From Bacteroidota bacterium (lineage in GTDB: Bacteria; Bacteroidota; Ignavibacteria; OLB7): a stretch of DNA of 42,488 nucleotides. The stretch spans positions 1 through 42,488 of the forward strand of contig JAFDZV010000051.1 in the NCBI GenBank assembly GCA_018266795.1. The letters are read 5' to 3'. A program made the position numbers and the translations under genes. The notes under the pieces were generated by a model that saw nothing but the letters and a program-made list of their open reading frames with translations, did not search any database and was not told the origin of the DNA. Shown here piece by piece: positions 32,120 to 40,601 of this stretch. Position 1 is the stretch's first letter. The number at the start of each line of letters is the position of its first letter.

Positions 32120-32767
32120 ATGATGATAGCGCGCAGTTCTTCCGGCATTCTTCCTTTGGCAATCGTGCTTTCAGTGGCCCTGACGCTTGCCGCTTGCGGT
32201 GACAGGAAGGAACCGGCATCCGGCGATGGCAAGGCCCCTGCTGCACAGCCGCCTGCGGCGGCCCCGGCGTTCAAGCCCGCTCCCGCGCCCGATGCCGGCG
32301 GGCAGAGCGGTGCGATGCCGCATTCCGGAATCGACTCGACCGATGGGACGCTGACGGTTGTCGGCAGCGGTTTGATAAAGAATACCTGGAAGTTCGCCGA
32401 TGTCACGGCATACGTGGAAGAGCATGCGAACGCCGGCGAAACGCGTTCCGTGCTCACGTTGGAGGCGCACGACGGCGGCCGCAACATGCACTTTCGTCTG
32501 CGGCTTGTTCGCACCGGAGGGGCGGTCAATGCCGGCACGTATGCAATCGAGAGCACGGGCGAGTCGGGAGTACGCAGGCTGGAAGCCCGGTGGGAGCAGG
32601 GGGACAGGATGTTCAACTCGGCAATCCGTGGCCGGGGCAGCGTACAGTTGAAGGAGATCGATGCCACGCATATCGACGGCTCGTTCAACATCTCGCTCGG
32701 CTCAGTGGGACCGGACTCGACGTTACAGACACTGACCGGCACATTCAACCAGAAGCTTGTCCACTGA
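32120..32767 (+). CDS. Lipoprotein of unknown function
   Basis: 215 residues; two adjacent ATGs (32120, 32123) could start it. The lipobox is Leu-Ala-Ala-Cys near residue 26, followed by a 40-residue Pro/Ala-rich linker typical of surface or periplasmic lipoproteins. The remaining 140 residues look like an all-beta domain with repeated strand patterns such as Leu-Thr-Val-Val-Gly-Ser-Gly and Gly-Ser-Phe-Asn-Ile-Ser-Leu. I recognise no family. Asn-Ala-Gly-Thr-Tyr in the middle is common to small beta-sandwich lipoproteins. It is likely anchored in the outer membrane facing the periplasm or surface. Confidence 0.72.
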   Translation: MMIARSSSGILPLAIVLSVALTLAACGDRKEPASGDGKAPAAQPPAAAPAFKPAPAPDAGGQSGAMPHSGIDSTDGTLTVVGSGLIKNTWKFADVTAYVEEHANAGETRSVLTLEAHDGGRNMHFRLRLVRTGGAVNAGTYAIESTGESGVRRLEARWEQGDRMFNSAIRGRGSVQLKEIDATHIDGSFNISLGSVGPDSTLQTLTGTFNQKLVH

Positions 32768-33047
32768 CACGTGAGTGCCGTGCACGGCGGCACGTTGCAG
32801 CGCGCCCCGCTCCGGATTCCGGTGCCGGAACAGGACGGAACGGTTTGCCGCAGCTCCGGCGCATGGCAGGATGATGCCGTACGCCGGCGTTGTTTCGTTG
32901 AGGTAATGCGCTCCGCACGGTGCCTGATAAGGCCTGCGGGGTCTGATTAACGAATGGCTACGCGCAGATAACACTGCGGAAATGCGTGCTGGATAGGTTG
33001 CCGAGAGCGATCAGGAACCGTAGTTCGTTCCACCAACTCTCCCAACC
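32768..33047. other. Intergenic region before the acyltransferase gene
   Basis: 280 bases. A palindrome around GCCGTGCACGGC (near 32777-32788) lies just behind the lipoprotein stop and could end its transcript. No promoter hexamers or ribosome binding site stand out before the ATG at 33048. Confidence 0.35.
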
Positions 33048-34874
33048 ATGACAACAGAGTCCTCACTCTCTCTGCCGCTCGATCTGCCGATCTCACGTTC
33101 AAATCCAATCGGGCGATCGCTTCATGCGATGGCTCATGGGATTGCAGGGCGTCTCTTCTCGTTCAACCGCCTCAACCAGGTCTATCGCAGTGCGATATCA
33201 CGTGACTGCGGCCGCTCGTTCAGTCACCGTGCTCTCGATGCGCTGGGAGTAGAGCTCGATGTGGATCGTGACGCATGCCGCCTGCTTCCAGCCGAAGGAG
33301 GCGTTGTCGTGGTGGCCAACCATCCGTACGGCGCGGTGGAGGGGCTGGCGCTTCTGGCGTTCCTGACATCGCTGCGTCCGGATGTTCGCGTGCTTGCCAA
33401 CCACCTTCTGCATCATATCCCGGAATTGCGTGACGTTTCCTTTTTCGTGGACCCGTTCGGCACTCACGATTCCGCTCGGGCCAACATCCGCGGCATGGCC
33501 GGCGCGCTGCGCTGGGTGCAGTCCGGCGGCGTGCTCCTCGTATTCCCCGCGGGCGAAGTGTCGCACTTCGACATGGCACAGCGGAGCGTCGTGGATCCCG
33601 AGTGGAGCAGTTCCATTGCCAGGCTGGTTCGCCGCGGCGGTGCCCCGGTGATGCCGGTGTACGTGCACGGACACAATCGGCTGGGGTTCCAGATCGCCGG
33701 CATGGTACACCCGCGACTGCGCACGGCGCTCCTGCCGCGCCAGCTTGTCAACAAGCAGGGGATGCGCCTGCGCATGGAGATCGGCACCCCGATTGCTCAT
33801 GAGCGCCTGCGTGCGTTCGATGAGGACGCAGCCATGATGCGTTATCTCCGCGAGCGGACCTATCTGCTTGCAAGCCGCATCAAACCCGTCAGCCAGAACG
33901 CCCGGCCGATTGCCGCGCCTTCGCGCCGCGAGGAGCTGATCGGGCCGGTGGATCCGCAGCTCATGCGCGCCGAACTGGAGGGAATTCCCGTCTGTCAGAT
34001 TCTGCTCGAGACGGCGGAGTACCGCGTTGTGTACGGTGAAGCGTCGCAGATGCCCGGCATACTCCGGGAGGTCGGCCGCCTGCGCGAACAGACCTTTCGC
34101 GACGCGGGTGAGGGAACCGGGCGTGCCTGCGATATCGATCGCTTCGATGCGCACTATCATCATCTCGTTCTCTGGCATCGGACGAAATCGGAGGTCGCGG
34201 GCGCGTATCGAATCGGGCAGGTTGATCAGATCACGCGGTGGCAGGGAACGCAGGGGCTCTACACGCGCACGCTCTTCAACTTCGATGCGGAGTTGATCGA
34301 AAGCCTGGGGCCGTCGTTGGAGCTTGGCCGTTCGTTCGTCCAGCCTGCCTATCAGCGCTCGTTTGCGCCGCTCATGCTCCTCTGGAAGGGGATTGGCGCC
34401 TACATCGTGCGGCACCCGCGCTATCGTGTTCTGTTCGGGCCGGTCAGCATCAGCGACGAATACAGCACCATGTCGCAGCGGATCATGACCGCCTTCCTCC
34501 GCGCTCATCTTTCAGATCGCGAGCGCGTCTCGCTGGTACAGCCCCGGAACCCGCCCCGCTCGCGCCGCCGCGACCGCGCCATCGAGGACCGGCTGGCGCT
34601 CCTTGCCACCTCCATCGACGACGTTGCCGCGTTGGTGAGCGAGGTGGAGCAGAGCGATTGCGGTGTGCCGGTGCTTCTTCGCCACTATCTGAAGCTCGGC
34701 GGGAAGCTGCTCGGGCTCAACCGGGATGCTGAGTTCAGCAATGTGCTGGATGCGCTTATCTATGTGGATCTTGCCCGGGCGGAGCCGGCGCTGCTGGCTC
34801 GCTACATGGGGGCGGATGGAATGAAGTCGTTTCTCGGCAATCATCCCGTCCAGAGCTCGGAGCCGGCACGATAG
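33048..34874 (+). CDS. olsF: OlsF-like bifunctional acyltransferase (PlsC-type plus GNAT-type domains)
   Basis: 608 residues. The first half is a PlsC-like acyltransferase: Asn91-His-Pro-Tyr-Gly-Ala-Val-Glu98-Gly, Phe-Phe-Val-Asp-Pro-Phe-Gly-Thr, and Phe167-Pro-Ala-Gly-Glu171. The second half resembles OlsB, the GNAT-like N-acyltransferase: Leu-Arg-Glu-Gln-Thr-Phe-Arg, Asp-Ile-Asp-Arg-Phe-Asp, Gly-Ala-Tyr-Arg-Ile, Glu-Leu-Gly-Arg-Ser-Phe-Val and Leu-Phe-Gly-Pro-Val-Ser-Ile-Ser. OlsF proteins acylate ornithine on its amino group, then add a second acyl chain, making phosphorus-free ornithine lipids. Glu98 replaces the more usual Asp of the first motif. Ornithine is inferred from the family; glycine or another amino acid is possible. 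Confidence 0.85.
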   Translation: MTTESSLSLPLDLPISRSNPIGRSLHAMAHGIAGRLFSFNRLNQVYRSAISRDCGRSFSHRALDALGVELDVDRDACRLLPAEGGVVVVANHPYGAVEGLALLAFLTSLRPDVRVLANHLLHHIPELRDVSFFVDPFGTHDSARANIRGMAGALRWVQSGGVLLVFPAGEVSHFDMAQRSVVDPEWSSSIARLVRRGGAPVMPVYVHGHNRLGFQIAGMVHPRLRTALLPRQLVNKQGMRLRMEIGTPIAHERLRAFDEDAAMMRYLRERTYLLASRIKPVSQNARPIAAPSRREELIGPVDPQLMRAELEGIPVCQILLETAEYRVVYGEASQMPGILREVGRLREQTFRDAGEGTGRACDIDRFDAHYHHLVLWHRTKSEVAGAYRIGQVDQITRWQGTQGLYTRTLFNFDAELIESLGPSLELGRSFVQPAYQRSFAPLMLLWKGIGAYIVRHPRYRVLFGPVSISDEYSTMSQRIMTAFLRAHLSDRERVSLVQPRNPPRSRRRDRAIEDRLALLATSIDDVAALVSEVEQSDCGVPVLLRHYLKLGGKLLGLNRDAEFSNVLDALIYVDLARAEPALLARYMGADGMKSFLGNHPVQSSEPAR

Positions 34875-34962
34875 CCGTGTTTGCGCCGTGATGTATCTTG
34901 GCCATCGTCCTTGAAGCGCCTGAGCGCGGAGACGTCAGGAAGTACATCAACGGGAGAGTAGC

Positions 34963-35337
34963 ATGGAAGAGACCGAACCCACGCCGCAGGCGGAGCCGGC
35001 AGGTGACAGGCTGCAGGAGGTATATGCATTGATCTGGCGGGCCGGAGAGCCGGACGATGTGTTCGACGACGCCAGGTTCCAGGAACGCATCCCGCGGCTG
35101 ATGGAATGGCTGCGCGGCCTCCATGCCGGAGGACATCTCGTGGCATGCGGCGGAGGCGGCTTCGAGAACCACATGGGCGGCCTTACGCTGATCCGTGCCG
35201 GAAGCCACGAGCAGGCAATCGAGCTCTCCGCCGGAAGCCCGATGAACGAGATCGGCCACACCGAGATCTTTCTGTGGGACGTGTACTTTGCCGACCTTTC
35301 CGAGAAGCGAACGCTTCCCAATCTCGTCCGCTCCTGA
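34963..35337 (+). CDS. YCII-like small protein
   Basis: 124 residues. It starts at ATG 34963 with GGGAG eight bases upstream. The core runs from Met-Glu-Trp-Leu-Arg-Gly-Leu-His-Ala-Gly-Gly-His-Leu-Val-Ala-Cys-Gly-Gly to Gly-Gly-Leu-Thr-Leu-Ile. YCII proteins are small ferredoxin-like dimers with a conserved His-Asp pair proposed to be catalytic; here an Asp is less obvious. Substrates are unknown for nearly all members. TATCTTGG near 34891 resembles a -7 promoter element. A long inverted repeat follows the stop. Confidence 0.65.
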   Translation: MEETEPTPQAEPAGDRLQEVYALIWRAGEPDDVFDDARFQERIPRLMEWLRGLHAGGHLVACGGGGFENHMGGLTLIRAGSHEQAIELSAGSPMNEIGHTEIFLWDVYFADLSEKRTLPNLVRS

Positions 35338-35350
35338 ATGACCGATTGCA

Positions 35351-35407
35351 GGTAGTTCGTGGCTCGCCGCATTCCGCTCGCCGCGTTCCGTCGGGCCACG
35401 AACTACC
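35351..35407 (+). repeat. 13-bp perfect inverted repeat with a long loop
   Basis: GGTAGTTCGTGGC (35351-35363) and GCCACGAACTACC (35395-35407) are perfectly complementary and flank 31 bases made of two similar halves around CGCCGC. CGATTGC stands on the outside of each arm in the same orientation. It follows the YCII gene by 13 bases. It could be a terminator without a T-run or a small palindromic repeat element. Confidence 0.55.
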
Positions 35408-35535
35408 GATTGCCGCACGACCCACCGTTCCCGTGCGACCCCGTTTCCAGTTGAAGCGATTCCCGCCACATCTTCACGATTTCATTGTGCGTATCTTTCC
35501 CGGCGATTCGGCAACGATTGCTTCTACACGACTTC

Positions 35536-35775
35536 ATGACGCTTCTGTACTTCGGTATCGCGCGCGACTGCGCCGGCGTTTCGGGGGAAACGATTTCCCT
35601 TGATCGCGATGTGACCGTAACGCAGCTATGGGACCTGCTCGTTGAGCGGCGTCCTGCGCTTGCGGCCTGCCGCTCGCTTTCGCGTGTGGCGGTGGACATG
35701 CATTATGCCGGCGAGAACGATCTGGTGCCGCAGGGCGCCGAGGTAGCCATCATTCCACCAGTTGCCGGAGGATAG
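35536..35775 (+). CDS. moaD: Molybdopterin synthase small subunit (MoaD)
   Basis: 79 residues. The ATG at 35536 begins Met-Thr-Leu-Leu-Tyr-Phe-Gly-Ile-Ala-Arg-Asp, the standard MoaD start. Ubiquitin-like fold, ending in Pro-Pro-Val-Ala-Gly-Gly, whose terminal Gly is thiocarboxylated to donate sulfur. With MoaE it converts precursor Z (cPMP) to molybdopterin. moaE begins two bases after the stop. It appears to head a six-gene run reaching 40512. TATCTTTC near 35492 could be its -7 promoter element. Confidence 0.93.
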   Translation: MTLLYFGIARDCAGVSGETISLDRDVTVTQLWDLLVERRPALAACRSLSRVAVDMHYAGENDLVPQGAEVAIIPPVAGG

Positions 35776-35777
35776 CC

Positions 35778-36203
35778 GTGATAGACTGTCTGATAACCGA
35801 CACGCCGCTCGATGCCGGTGCGCTGATTGCCGCGTCCGGTCTGGACGAATCCGGTGCAACGGCAGCGTTTGTCGGAACGGCCCGCAACTCCAGTTCCTCG
35901 AAGCCCGGCACGGAGGTGATCCGTCTGGAGTACGAAGCCTACGAGCCGATGGCGTGTGCGGAGATGGAGACGATTGCGCGGGAGGCGGTTGAGCGGTATT
36001 CCGTTCTGAGCGTCCGCCTGCATCACCGCATCGGTGTGCTCCCCATCGGTGAGGCCGCAGTTGTTGTGGTTGTGGCTGCGCCGCACCGGGCGGCGGCCTT
36101 CGACTCCTGCCGATTCGTGATCGAAGAGTTGAAGAAACGCGTGCCGATCTGGAAGAAGGAAGTATTCAACGATGGCTCGGAGTGGGTGAATGCGCGTCCG
36201 TAA
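35778..36203 (+). CDS. moaE: Molybdopterin synthase large subunit (MoaE)
   Basis: 141 residues from a GTG start. Family motifs are Ala-Ala-Phe-Val-Gly-Thr-Ala-Arg, Leu-Glu-Tyr-Glu-Ala-Tyr-Glu-Pro-Met, His-His-Arg-Ile-Gly-Val-Leu-Pro-Ile-Gly-Glu, and the active-site lysines in Val-Pro-Ile-Trp-Lys-Lys-Glu. It forms the heterotetramer with MoaD that makes molybdopterin. The 3' end overlaps the T9SS plug gene by 14 bases. Confidence 0.95.
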   Translation: MIDCLITDTPLDAGALIAASGLDESGATAAFVGTARNSSSSKPGTEVIRLEYEAYEPMACAEMETIAREAVERYSVLSVRLHHRIGVLPIGEAAVVVVVAAPHRAAAFDSCRFVIEELKKRVPIWKKEVFNDGSEWVNARP

Positions 36204-37557
36204 TTGCAGGCTTCGTGGATCGATATTCGTTGCCGCGCTCGTCACGCTCGCGCTGCTCCAGGCCTCCTGCTTCCCGCCGCAGAACATCACGCCGGAGCGG
36301 CGCCGTGCCGATTCGGTCCGCGCCTCGATCCTGCGCGTCACGGACATTCGGATCCACGGTGCCAGCGACGTTGCATCCCCGCCGATCCTGCGCCTGCCCG
36401 TGGATAACAGGCCCGGCACCGGCATCGGCGACGACGCGCTGACGCTCGAGTTCGAGATGCAGTGCGACGGCATTCCCAACGTGACGCTCGAGCTTATCCA
36501 CTGCGATCAGAACTGGGTGCCGACGGAGAATGTCTTCGTTCAGGACCCCACGGTGCTTCGCGGCAACGACTTCACCGTGGCCCGTGCTCCGGTGGGCGTG
36601 ACGCATTACGACTACATGCTCAGCACCACGTTCCCGCGCTCCGGCTACAGGCCGCAGGTGCAGTATGCGGGCAATTACATCGCCCGCGTCGTCGACTACT
36701 ACAACCTTCATCATGTCCTCGCCGAGTGCCGCTTCTTCGCCGTGGAGACGCGTGCCTCCATGGGTATGCAGATCTATTCGGACTTCTACGAGAGTGCGCA
36801 GACCAAGGTGCTGCAGAACGGATGGAAGATCCGCGTGGACGCGGTACCGGAGAACACGCTGTTCGGCGGGACGATTCTTGGCACACACCTCTACCAGTCC
36901 GGGCAGTGGTACGCACCGTTGATCGCCGATCAGGAGCATCAGAGCGAGGGGGAGGAGAAGGGGGCTCCGTGGGTCACGTGGTCGCCCACCATCCTCGGAA
37001 AGACCACTGCGGTGTTCGGCAACCTTGCCGGCGGCAACGAGCACCGGCTGCTGGACCTGACGGACGTGGGCCAGTATCCTACAACCGGAAACGTACTCAC
37101 AACCGGGCTCAGCGACATCCCACGGATGCGCTTCGTGGAGTACGACAACAACGGCATCCCGCCGGACCGGCTGGTGGCATTGAGCGATGCGGACTATGTG
37201 GAGTTCCAGTTCAGGCTGGACCTGCAGGGGAAGCGCACCAGTTCCGACATCTTCGTTGTGGGAACGTTCAACAACTGGATCCCTTCGCCGGAGTGGCAGT
37301 TGCAGTACGACAAGATCACCGGCTTCTATATGGTGCGCGGACTGCTGCGCCGCGCCCGGCATGAGTACCAGTACGTTGCCGGGAAGTGGGACGCCGACCA
37401 CAACGTGCTGCGCGAGGCGGACGCTACGCTGCTGGAGGGAAATCCGCGCGATGCCTCACAGGCGTACTATGCCTTCCTCTACTATCACGACAACACGGCC
37501 GGCGGCTTCGACAAGATCGTAGGCGTTGCGTACGGGCTGTCCACCAATATTCGATAG
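36190..37557 (+). CDS. T9SS plug-like lipoprotein (DUF5103 family)
   Basis: 455 residues. The lipoprotein signal ends Leu-Gln-Ala-Ser-Cys at Cys27. The first domain matches DUF5103 by pattern: a Leu-x-Phe-x-x-Gln-Cys-Asp strand, Leu-Ile-His-Cys-Asp-Gln-Asn-Trp, then Thr-His-Tyr-Asp-Tyr and Gly-Asn-Tyr-Ile-Ala-Arg-Val. A second beta domain follows (Asp-Ile-Phe-Val-Val-Gly-Thr-Phe-Asn-Asn-Trp). In Flavobacterium a DUF5103 protein plugs the SprA translocon of the type IX secretion system. It would act at the inner face of the outer membrane. This supports the three sorting-domain proteins in the window being true T9SS cargo. The overlap with moaE suggests co-translation rather than a shared pathway. 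Confidence 0.85.
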   Translation: MRVRNCRLRGSIFVAALVTLALLQASCFPPQNITPERRRADSVRASILRVTDIRIHGASDVASPPILRLPVDNRPGTGIGDDALTLEFEMQCDGIPNVTLELIHCDQNWVPTENVFVQDPTVLRGNDFTVARAPVGVTHYDYMLSTTFPRSGYRPQVQYAGNYIARVVDYYNLHHVLAECRFFAVETRASMGMQIYSDFYESAQTKVLQNGWKIRVDAVPENTLFGGTILGTHLYQSGQWYAPLIADQEHQSEGEEKGAPWVTWSPTILGKTTAVFGNLAGGNEHRLLDLTDVGQYPTTGNVLTTGLSDIPRMRFVEYDNNGIPPDRLVALSDADYVEFQFRLDLQGKRTSSDIFVVGTFNNWIPSPEWQLQYDKITGFYMVRGLLRRARHEYQYVAGKWDADHNVLREADATLLEGNPRDASQAYYAFLYYHDNTAGGFDKIVGVAYGLSTNIR

Positions 37558-37567
37558 GACTCTCTCG

Positions 37568-38581
37568 ATGGAGCACTTGGAACGGAGCGATTCACCCCTG
37601 CGCGTGGGCGTTATCGGCGTGGGACATCTTGGCGCGATTCATGCGAAGCTGTGGAAGGGAGTTGCCGGCGCAGCGCTTGCGGGCGTTGTGGACAGCGATC
37701 CCGAGCGTGCGAAGAAGATCGCTGCCGAGCACGACACGCAGGCCTTCGCGGGTATCGGCGAGTTGCTTGCGGCCGTGGATGCCGTCAGCATCGTCACGCC
37801 GACATCCGTGCACGCCGCCGTTGCGGAGCAGGCTCTGCAGGCCGGCCGCCATGTCTTCATCGAGAAGCCGATCACCGCGCGTTACGCGGAGGCGGAGCGG
37901 ATCATCTCCATGGCGGATGAAGCCGGTCTTGTCCTTCAGGTGGGGCATATCGAGCGCTTCAATCCGGCCTTCGAGGCGCTGCGCGGGCATTCGCTGGAGC
38001 CGATGTTCATCGAGTCGCATCGGCTGGCGCAGTTCCGTCCGCGTGCGACAGACGTTGCGGTGGTGCTGGATCTGATGATCCACGACATCGATCTCATCCT
38101 TGCACTGACGCGCAGCGAGGTGACGGAGCTCCGTGCCTCCGGCGTCTCCGTAGTGAGCGACACCATCGATATCGCCAATGCACGCCTGGAGTTCGCGAGC
38201 GGATGCGTGGCCAACCTCACGGCGAGCCGCATCTCGCAGCGGCAGATGCGGAAGATGCGGCTGTTCCAGCGCGACGCATATATCTCCATCGACTTCGCGC
38301 AGCCATCGGTGGAGATGTTCCAGATCCGCGACGACATGAGCGGCGCACATGAATCCACGATGCTGCTCGGGGCAATCGAACAGGGAACGAAGCAGCGCGT
38401 GATCACGTTCGAGAAGCTTCCCACACCCGATACCAACGCGCTTGCGGAGGAGCTGGCGGAGTTTGCCAACGCGGTGCGCACCGGCTCACAGCCCCGGGTT
38501 ACCGGGCGTTCCGGCGCCGAGGCGCTTCGCGTTGCCGAGGAGATCATGCGCGAGATCGAACGGCGAGCAGTGGTTGCGTGA
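37568..38581 (+). CDS. Gfo/Idh/MocA family oxidoreductase
   Basis: 337 residues from the ATG at 37568. The Rossmann motif is Gly-Val-Ile-Gly-Val-Gly-His-Leu-Gly at about 14-22, and Glu-Lys-Pro-Ile-Thr near residue 98 holds the conserved catalytic lysine. His-Asp-Ile-Asp in Met-Ile-His-Asp-Ile-Asp-Leu-Ile is the typical active-site segment. It oxidises or reduces a sugar or sugar-like substrate with NAD(P). The substrate cannot be told. Close homologues in this lineage often sit near lipid A or cell-wall genes. It starts 10 bases after the plug gene. Confidence 0.9.
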   Translation: MEHLERSDSPLRVGVIGVGHLGAIHAKLWKGVAGAALAGVVDSDPERAKKIAAEHDTQAFAGIGELLAAVDAVSIVTPTSVHAAVAEQALQAGRHVFIEKPITARYAEAERIISMADEAGLVLQVGHIERFNPAFEALRGHSLEPMFIESHRLAQFRPRATDVAVVLDLMIHDIDLILALTRSEVTELRASGVSVVSDTIDIANARLEFASGCVANLTASRISQRQMRKMRLFQRDAYISIDFAQPSVEMFQIRDDMSGAHESTMLLGAIEQGTKQRVITFEKLPTPDTNALAEELAEFANAVRTGSQPRVTGRSGAEALRVAEEIMREIERRAVVA

Positions 38582-38590
38582 GCCTGCCGA

Positions 38591-40051
38591 ATGACCGACT
38601 TCGAGACCCCATTGAATTGCATTCCCGTGGAATCGACCAGACGAACCATAGAGATACAGATCCCGCTCATTCATGCCGTTGGCGACATCGCCCGCCAGGA
38701 GGGAACAAGCCTCTACCTGGTTGGCGGCTACGTACGCGATCTCCTCATGGGGCGCGCCGGCAACGACATCGATTTCACGATCGAGGGGAGCGGTGTGGAC
38801 TTCGCGCGCATTGTTGCTCGCGAGTTCAGAACGCGCGCCGTGGTCTTCGAGCGGTTCGGCACGGCGATGGTTCCGATTGGCGATTACAAGCTGGAGTTCG
38901 TGGGGACACGGAAGGAGGAATACGCCGAGGACTCGCGCAAGCCGATCGTTACCGACGGCACATTGGAGGACGATCTTCGCCGCCGGGACTTCACCGTGAA
39001 CGCGATGGCGGTGCGGATCGACGGCGGTGCGGGGGAATTGATCGACCTGTTCGACGGCTACGGCGATCTGGAGCGGCGCCTGCTGCGCACGCCTCTGGAG
39101 CCGCACACGACCTATTCGGAGGATCCTCTCCGCATGATGCGTGCGGCGCGGTTCTCGGCGCAGCTCGGGTTCGATCTGGACCTGGCCTCGTTCAAGGCCA
39201 TTCGCGATCTGCGCGAGCGCATTCGCATCATCTCGCAGGAGCGGGTCAGCGAGGAGTTCCTGAAGATCCTCGCGGCGCCGAAACCCAGCATCGGCCTCGC
39301 GCTTCTTTTCCAGAGCGGGTTGATGGAGCTGATCTTCCCGGAGGTCTGGCGCCTTGAAGGTGTGGACCTGGTGAAAGCCGGCGACACGGCGTACGCACAC
39401 AAGGATGTCTTCTGGCATACGCTGAAGGTGGTGGACAACATCGCCCTCATGACGGAGAATGTCTGGCTTCGCTTTGCGGCGTTGATGCACGATATCGCCA
39501 AGCCGCGCACGAAGCGTTTCCGCGAGGGATCCGGCTGGACATTTCACGGCCACGAGGAGATGGGAGCGCGCTGGCAGGATCGAATCTTCCGGCGGATGAA
39601 GCTGCCGATGAAGGAGGCGGAGTATGTTGCCCGCATGGTGCGGCTGCATCATCGGCCGATGGTGCTGGTGGAGGAGGGGGTGACCGATTCCGCCATTCGC
39701 CGGCTGGTTGTTGACGCCGGCGACGATCTGGACGATCTCTTCACGCTCTGCCGTGCGGACATCACCAGCCGGGACCCGCGCAAGGTGCAGCGCTATCTGG
39801 AGAATTACGACCGCGTGATCGAGCGCATTCTTGAGGTGCGCGAGAAGGATGCCCTGCGCGCCTTCCAGTCGCCGGTGCGCGGCGAGGAGATCATGGAGAT
39901 CTGCGGCATCCCGCCTTCGAAGACCGTCGGAATCCTGAAGAGCGCGATCGAGGACGCGATCCTGGATGGCCGCATCCCGAACGAGTACGAGGCCGCACGC
40001 GAATATCTTCTCGAGATCAAGGATCGTGTGCTGGGAGGGGAGACGGTATGA
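38591..40051 (+). CDS. cca: CCA tRNA nucleotidyltransferase / poly(A) polymerase with HD domain
   Basis: 486 residues. The nucleotidyltransferase head has Tyr-Leu-Val-Gly-Gly-Tyr-Val-Arg-Asp-Leu-Leu-Met-Gly and metal-binding Asp59-Ile-Asp61. Glu-Asp-Asp-Leu-Arg-Arg-Arg-Asp-Phe-Thr-Val-Asn-Ala-Met and Glu-Asp-Pro-Leu-Arg-Met-Met-Arg-Ala-Ala-Arg are the flexible loop and nucleotide-specificity regions. An HD phosphohydrolase-type domain follows (His300-Asp301). It adds or repairs the CCA end of tRNA; poly(A) polymerases look the same at this level. It starts nine bases after the oxidoreductase, and its TGA overlaps the next ATG. Confidence 0.94.
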   Translation: MTDFETPLNCIPVESTRRTIEIQIPLIHAVGDIARQEGTSLYLVGGYVRDLLMGRAGNDIDFTIEGSGVDFARIVAREFRTRAVVFERFGTAMVPIGDYKLEFVGTRKEEYAEDSRKPIVTDGTLEDDLRRRDFTVNAMAVRIDGGAGELIDLFDGYGDLERRLLRTPLEPHTTYSEDPLRMMRAARFSAQLGFDLDLASFKAIRDLRERIRIISQERVSEEFLKILAAPKPSIGLALLFQSGLMELIFPEVWRLEGVDLVKAGDTAYAHKDVFWHTLKVVDNIALMTENVWLRFAALMHDIAKPRTKRFREGSGWTFHGHEEMGARWQDRIFRRMKLPMKEAEYVARMVRLHHRPMVLVEEGVTDSAIRRLVVDAGDDLDDLFTLCRADITSRDPRKVQRYLENYDRVIERILEVREKDALRAFQSPVRGEEIMEICGIPPSKTVGILKSAIEDAILDGRIPNEYEAAREYLLEIKDRVLGGETV

Positions 40052-40512
40052 TGCTCGATGTCCGGAGCCCCGTGCACCGGAAACATCTGCTCAAGAGTAT
40101 TCTGCCGGAGCGTGCGCACGAGCACCACGCGCTGCTGCGTGAAATCTTCATGCTCGAGTACGACCTGCGCAAGCGTGAGTGGGAGGGTGGCGTGGAAGAG
40201 CAGGCCTTCTTCGACGAGGACGGTATTGATTGCGACGACAACATCTATCATGCGGCATTTCTCCTCTATCACATTCATGATCTGGAAGATGTGGAGTTGA
40301 TGTGGCGTGCCAAGTGTCTGAACATGGATGTTGGAACGATGCTTGATATCGAGAACCTGCTCGGCGCCGGTGTTGCTGCAACCTTGGAGCATATGGACCG
40401 CAACAATCTTTGCGATGCCGCAGCAAGAATTCGGAAGGAGTTCGCGGCCGAATCCTCACTTCGTTTCGCCAGATGGGAGCGCCAAATGCGGGAATATTTT
40501 TACGGAGGGTAG
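40048..40512 (+). CDS. Small acidic protein of unknown function coupled to cca
   Basis: 154 residues, soluble and mostly helical by composition. Distinct stretches are Asp-Asp-Asn-Ile-Tyr-His-Ala-Ala-Phe-Leu-Leu-Tyr-His and Met-Asp-Val-Gly-Thr-Met-Leu-Asp-Ile-Glu-Asn-Leu-Leu-Gly. I recognise no family. The ATG at 40048 lies inside the ATGA overlap with cca, so its translation probably depends on cca. It is the last gene before a strong hairpin. Confidence 0.7.
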   Translation: MMLDVRSPVHRKHLLKSILPERAHEHHALLREIFMLEYDLRKREWEGGVEEQAFFDEDGIDCDDNIYHAAFLLYHIHDLEDVELMWRAKCLNMDVGTMLDIENLLGAGVAATLEHMDRNNLCDAAARIRKEFAAESSLRFARWERQMREYFYGG

Positions 40513-40540
40513 CCCTCTTCGTGCGCACAGGAAGACACGC

Positions 40541-40576
40541 AATGCCGGCGGAGCGATGATGCTCTCCGCCGGCATT
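40541..40576. terminator. Strong hairpin between convergent genes
   Basis: AATGCCGGCGGAG (40541-40553) and CTCCGCCGGCATT (40564-40576) form a perfect 13-bp stem with a 10-base loop, between the stops at 40512 (+) and 40602 (-). The flanking A/T bases let it serve both directions. Confidence 0.75.
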
Positions 40577-40601
40577 GTTGCATACGCCCGCACGTCTCCG
40601 G

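Noticed and set aside
33198-34508. 436-codon minus-strand frame
   Set aside because: It is antisense to the OlsF-like gene, which shows both acyltransferase domains throughout.
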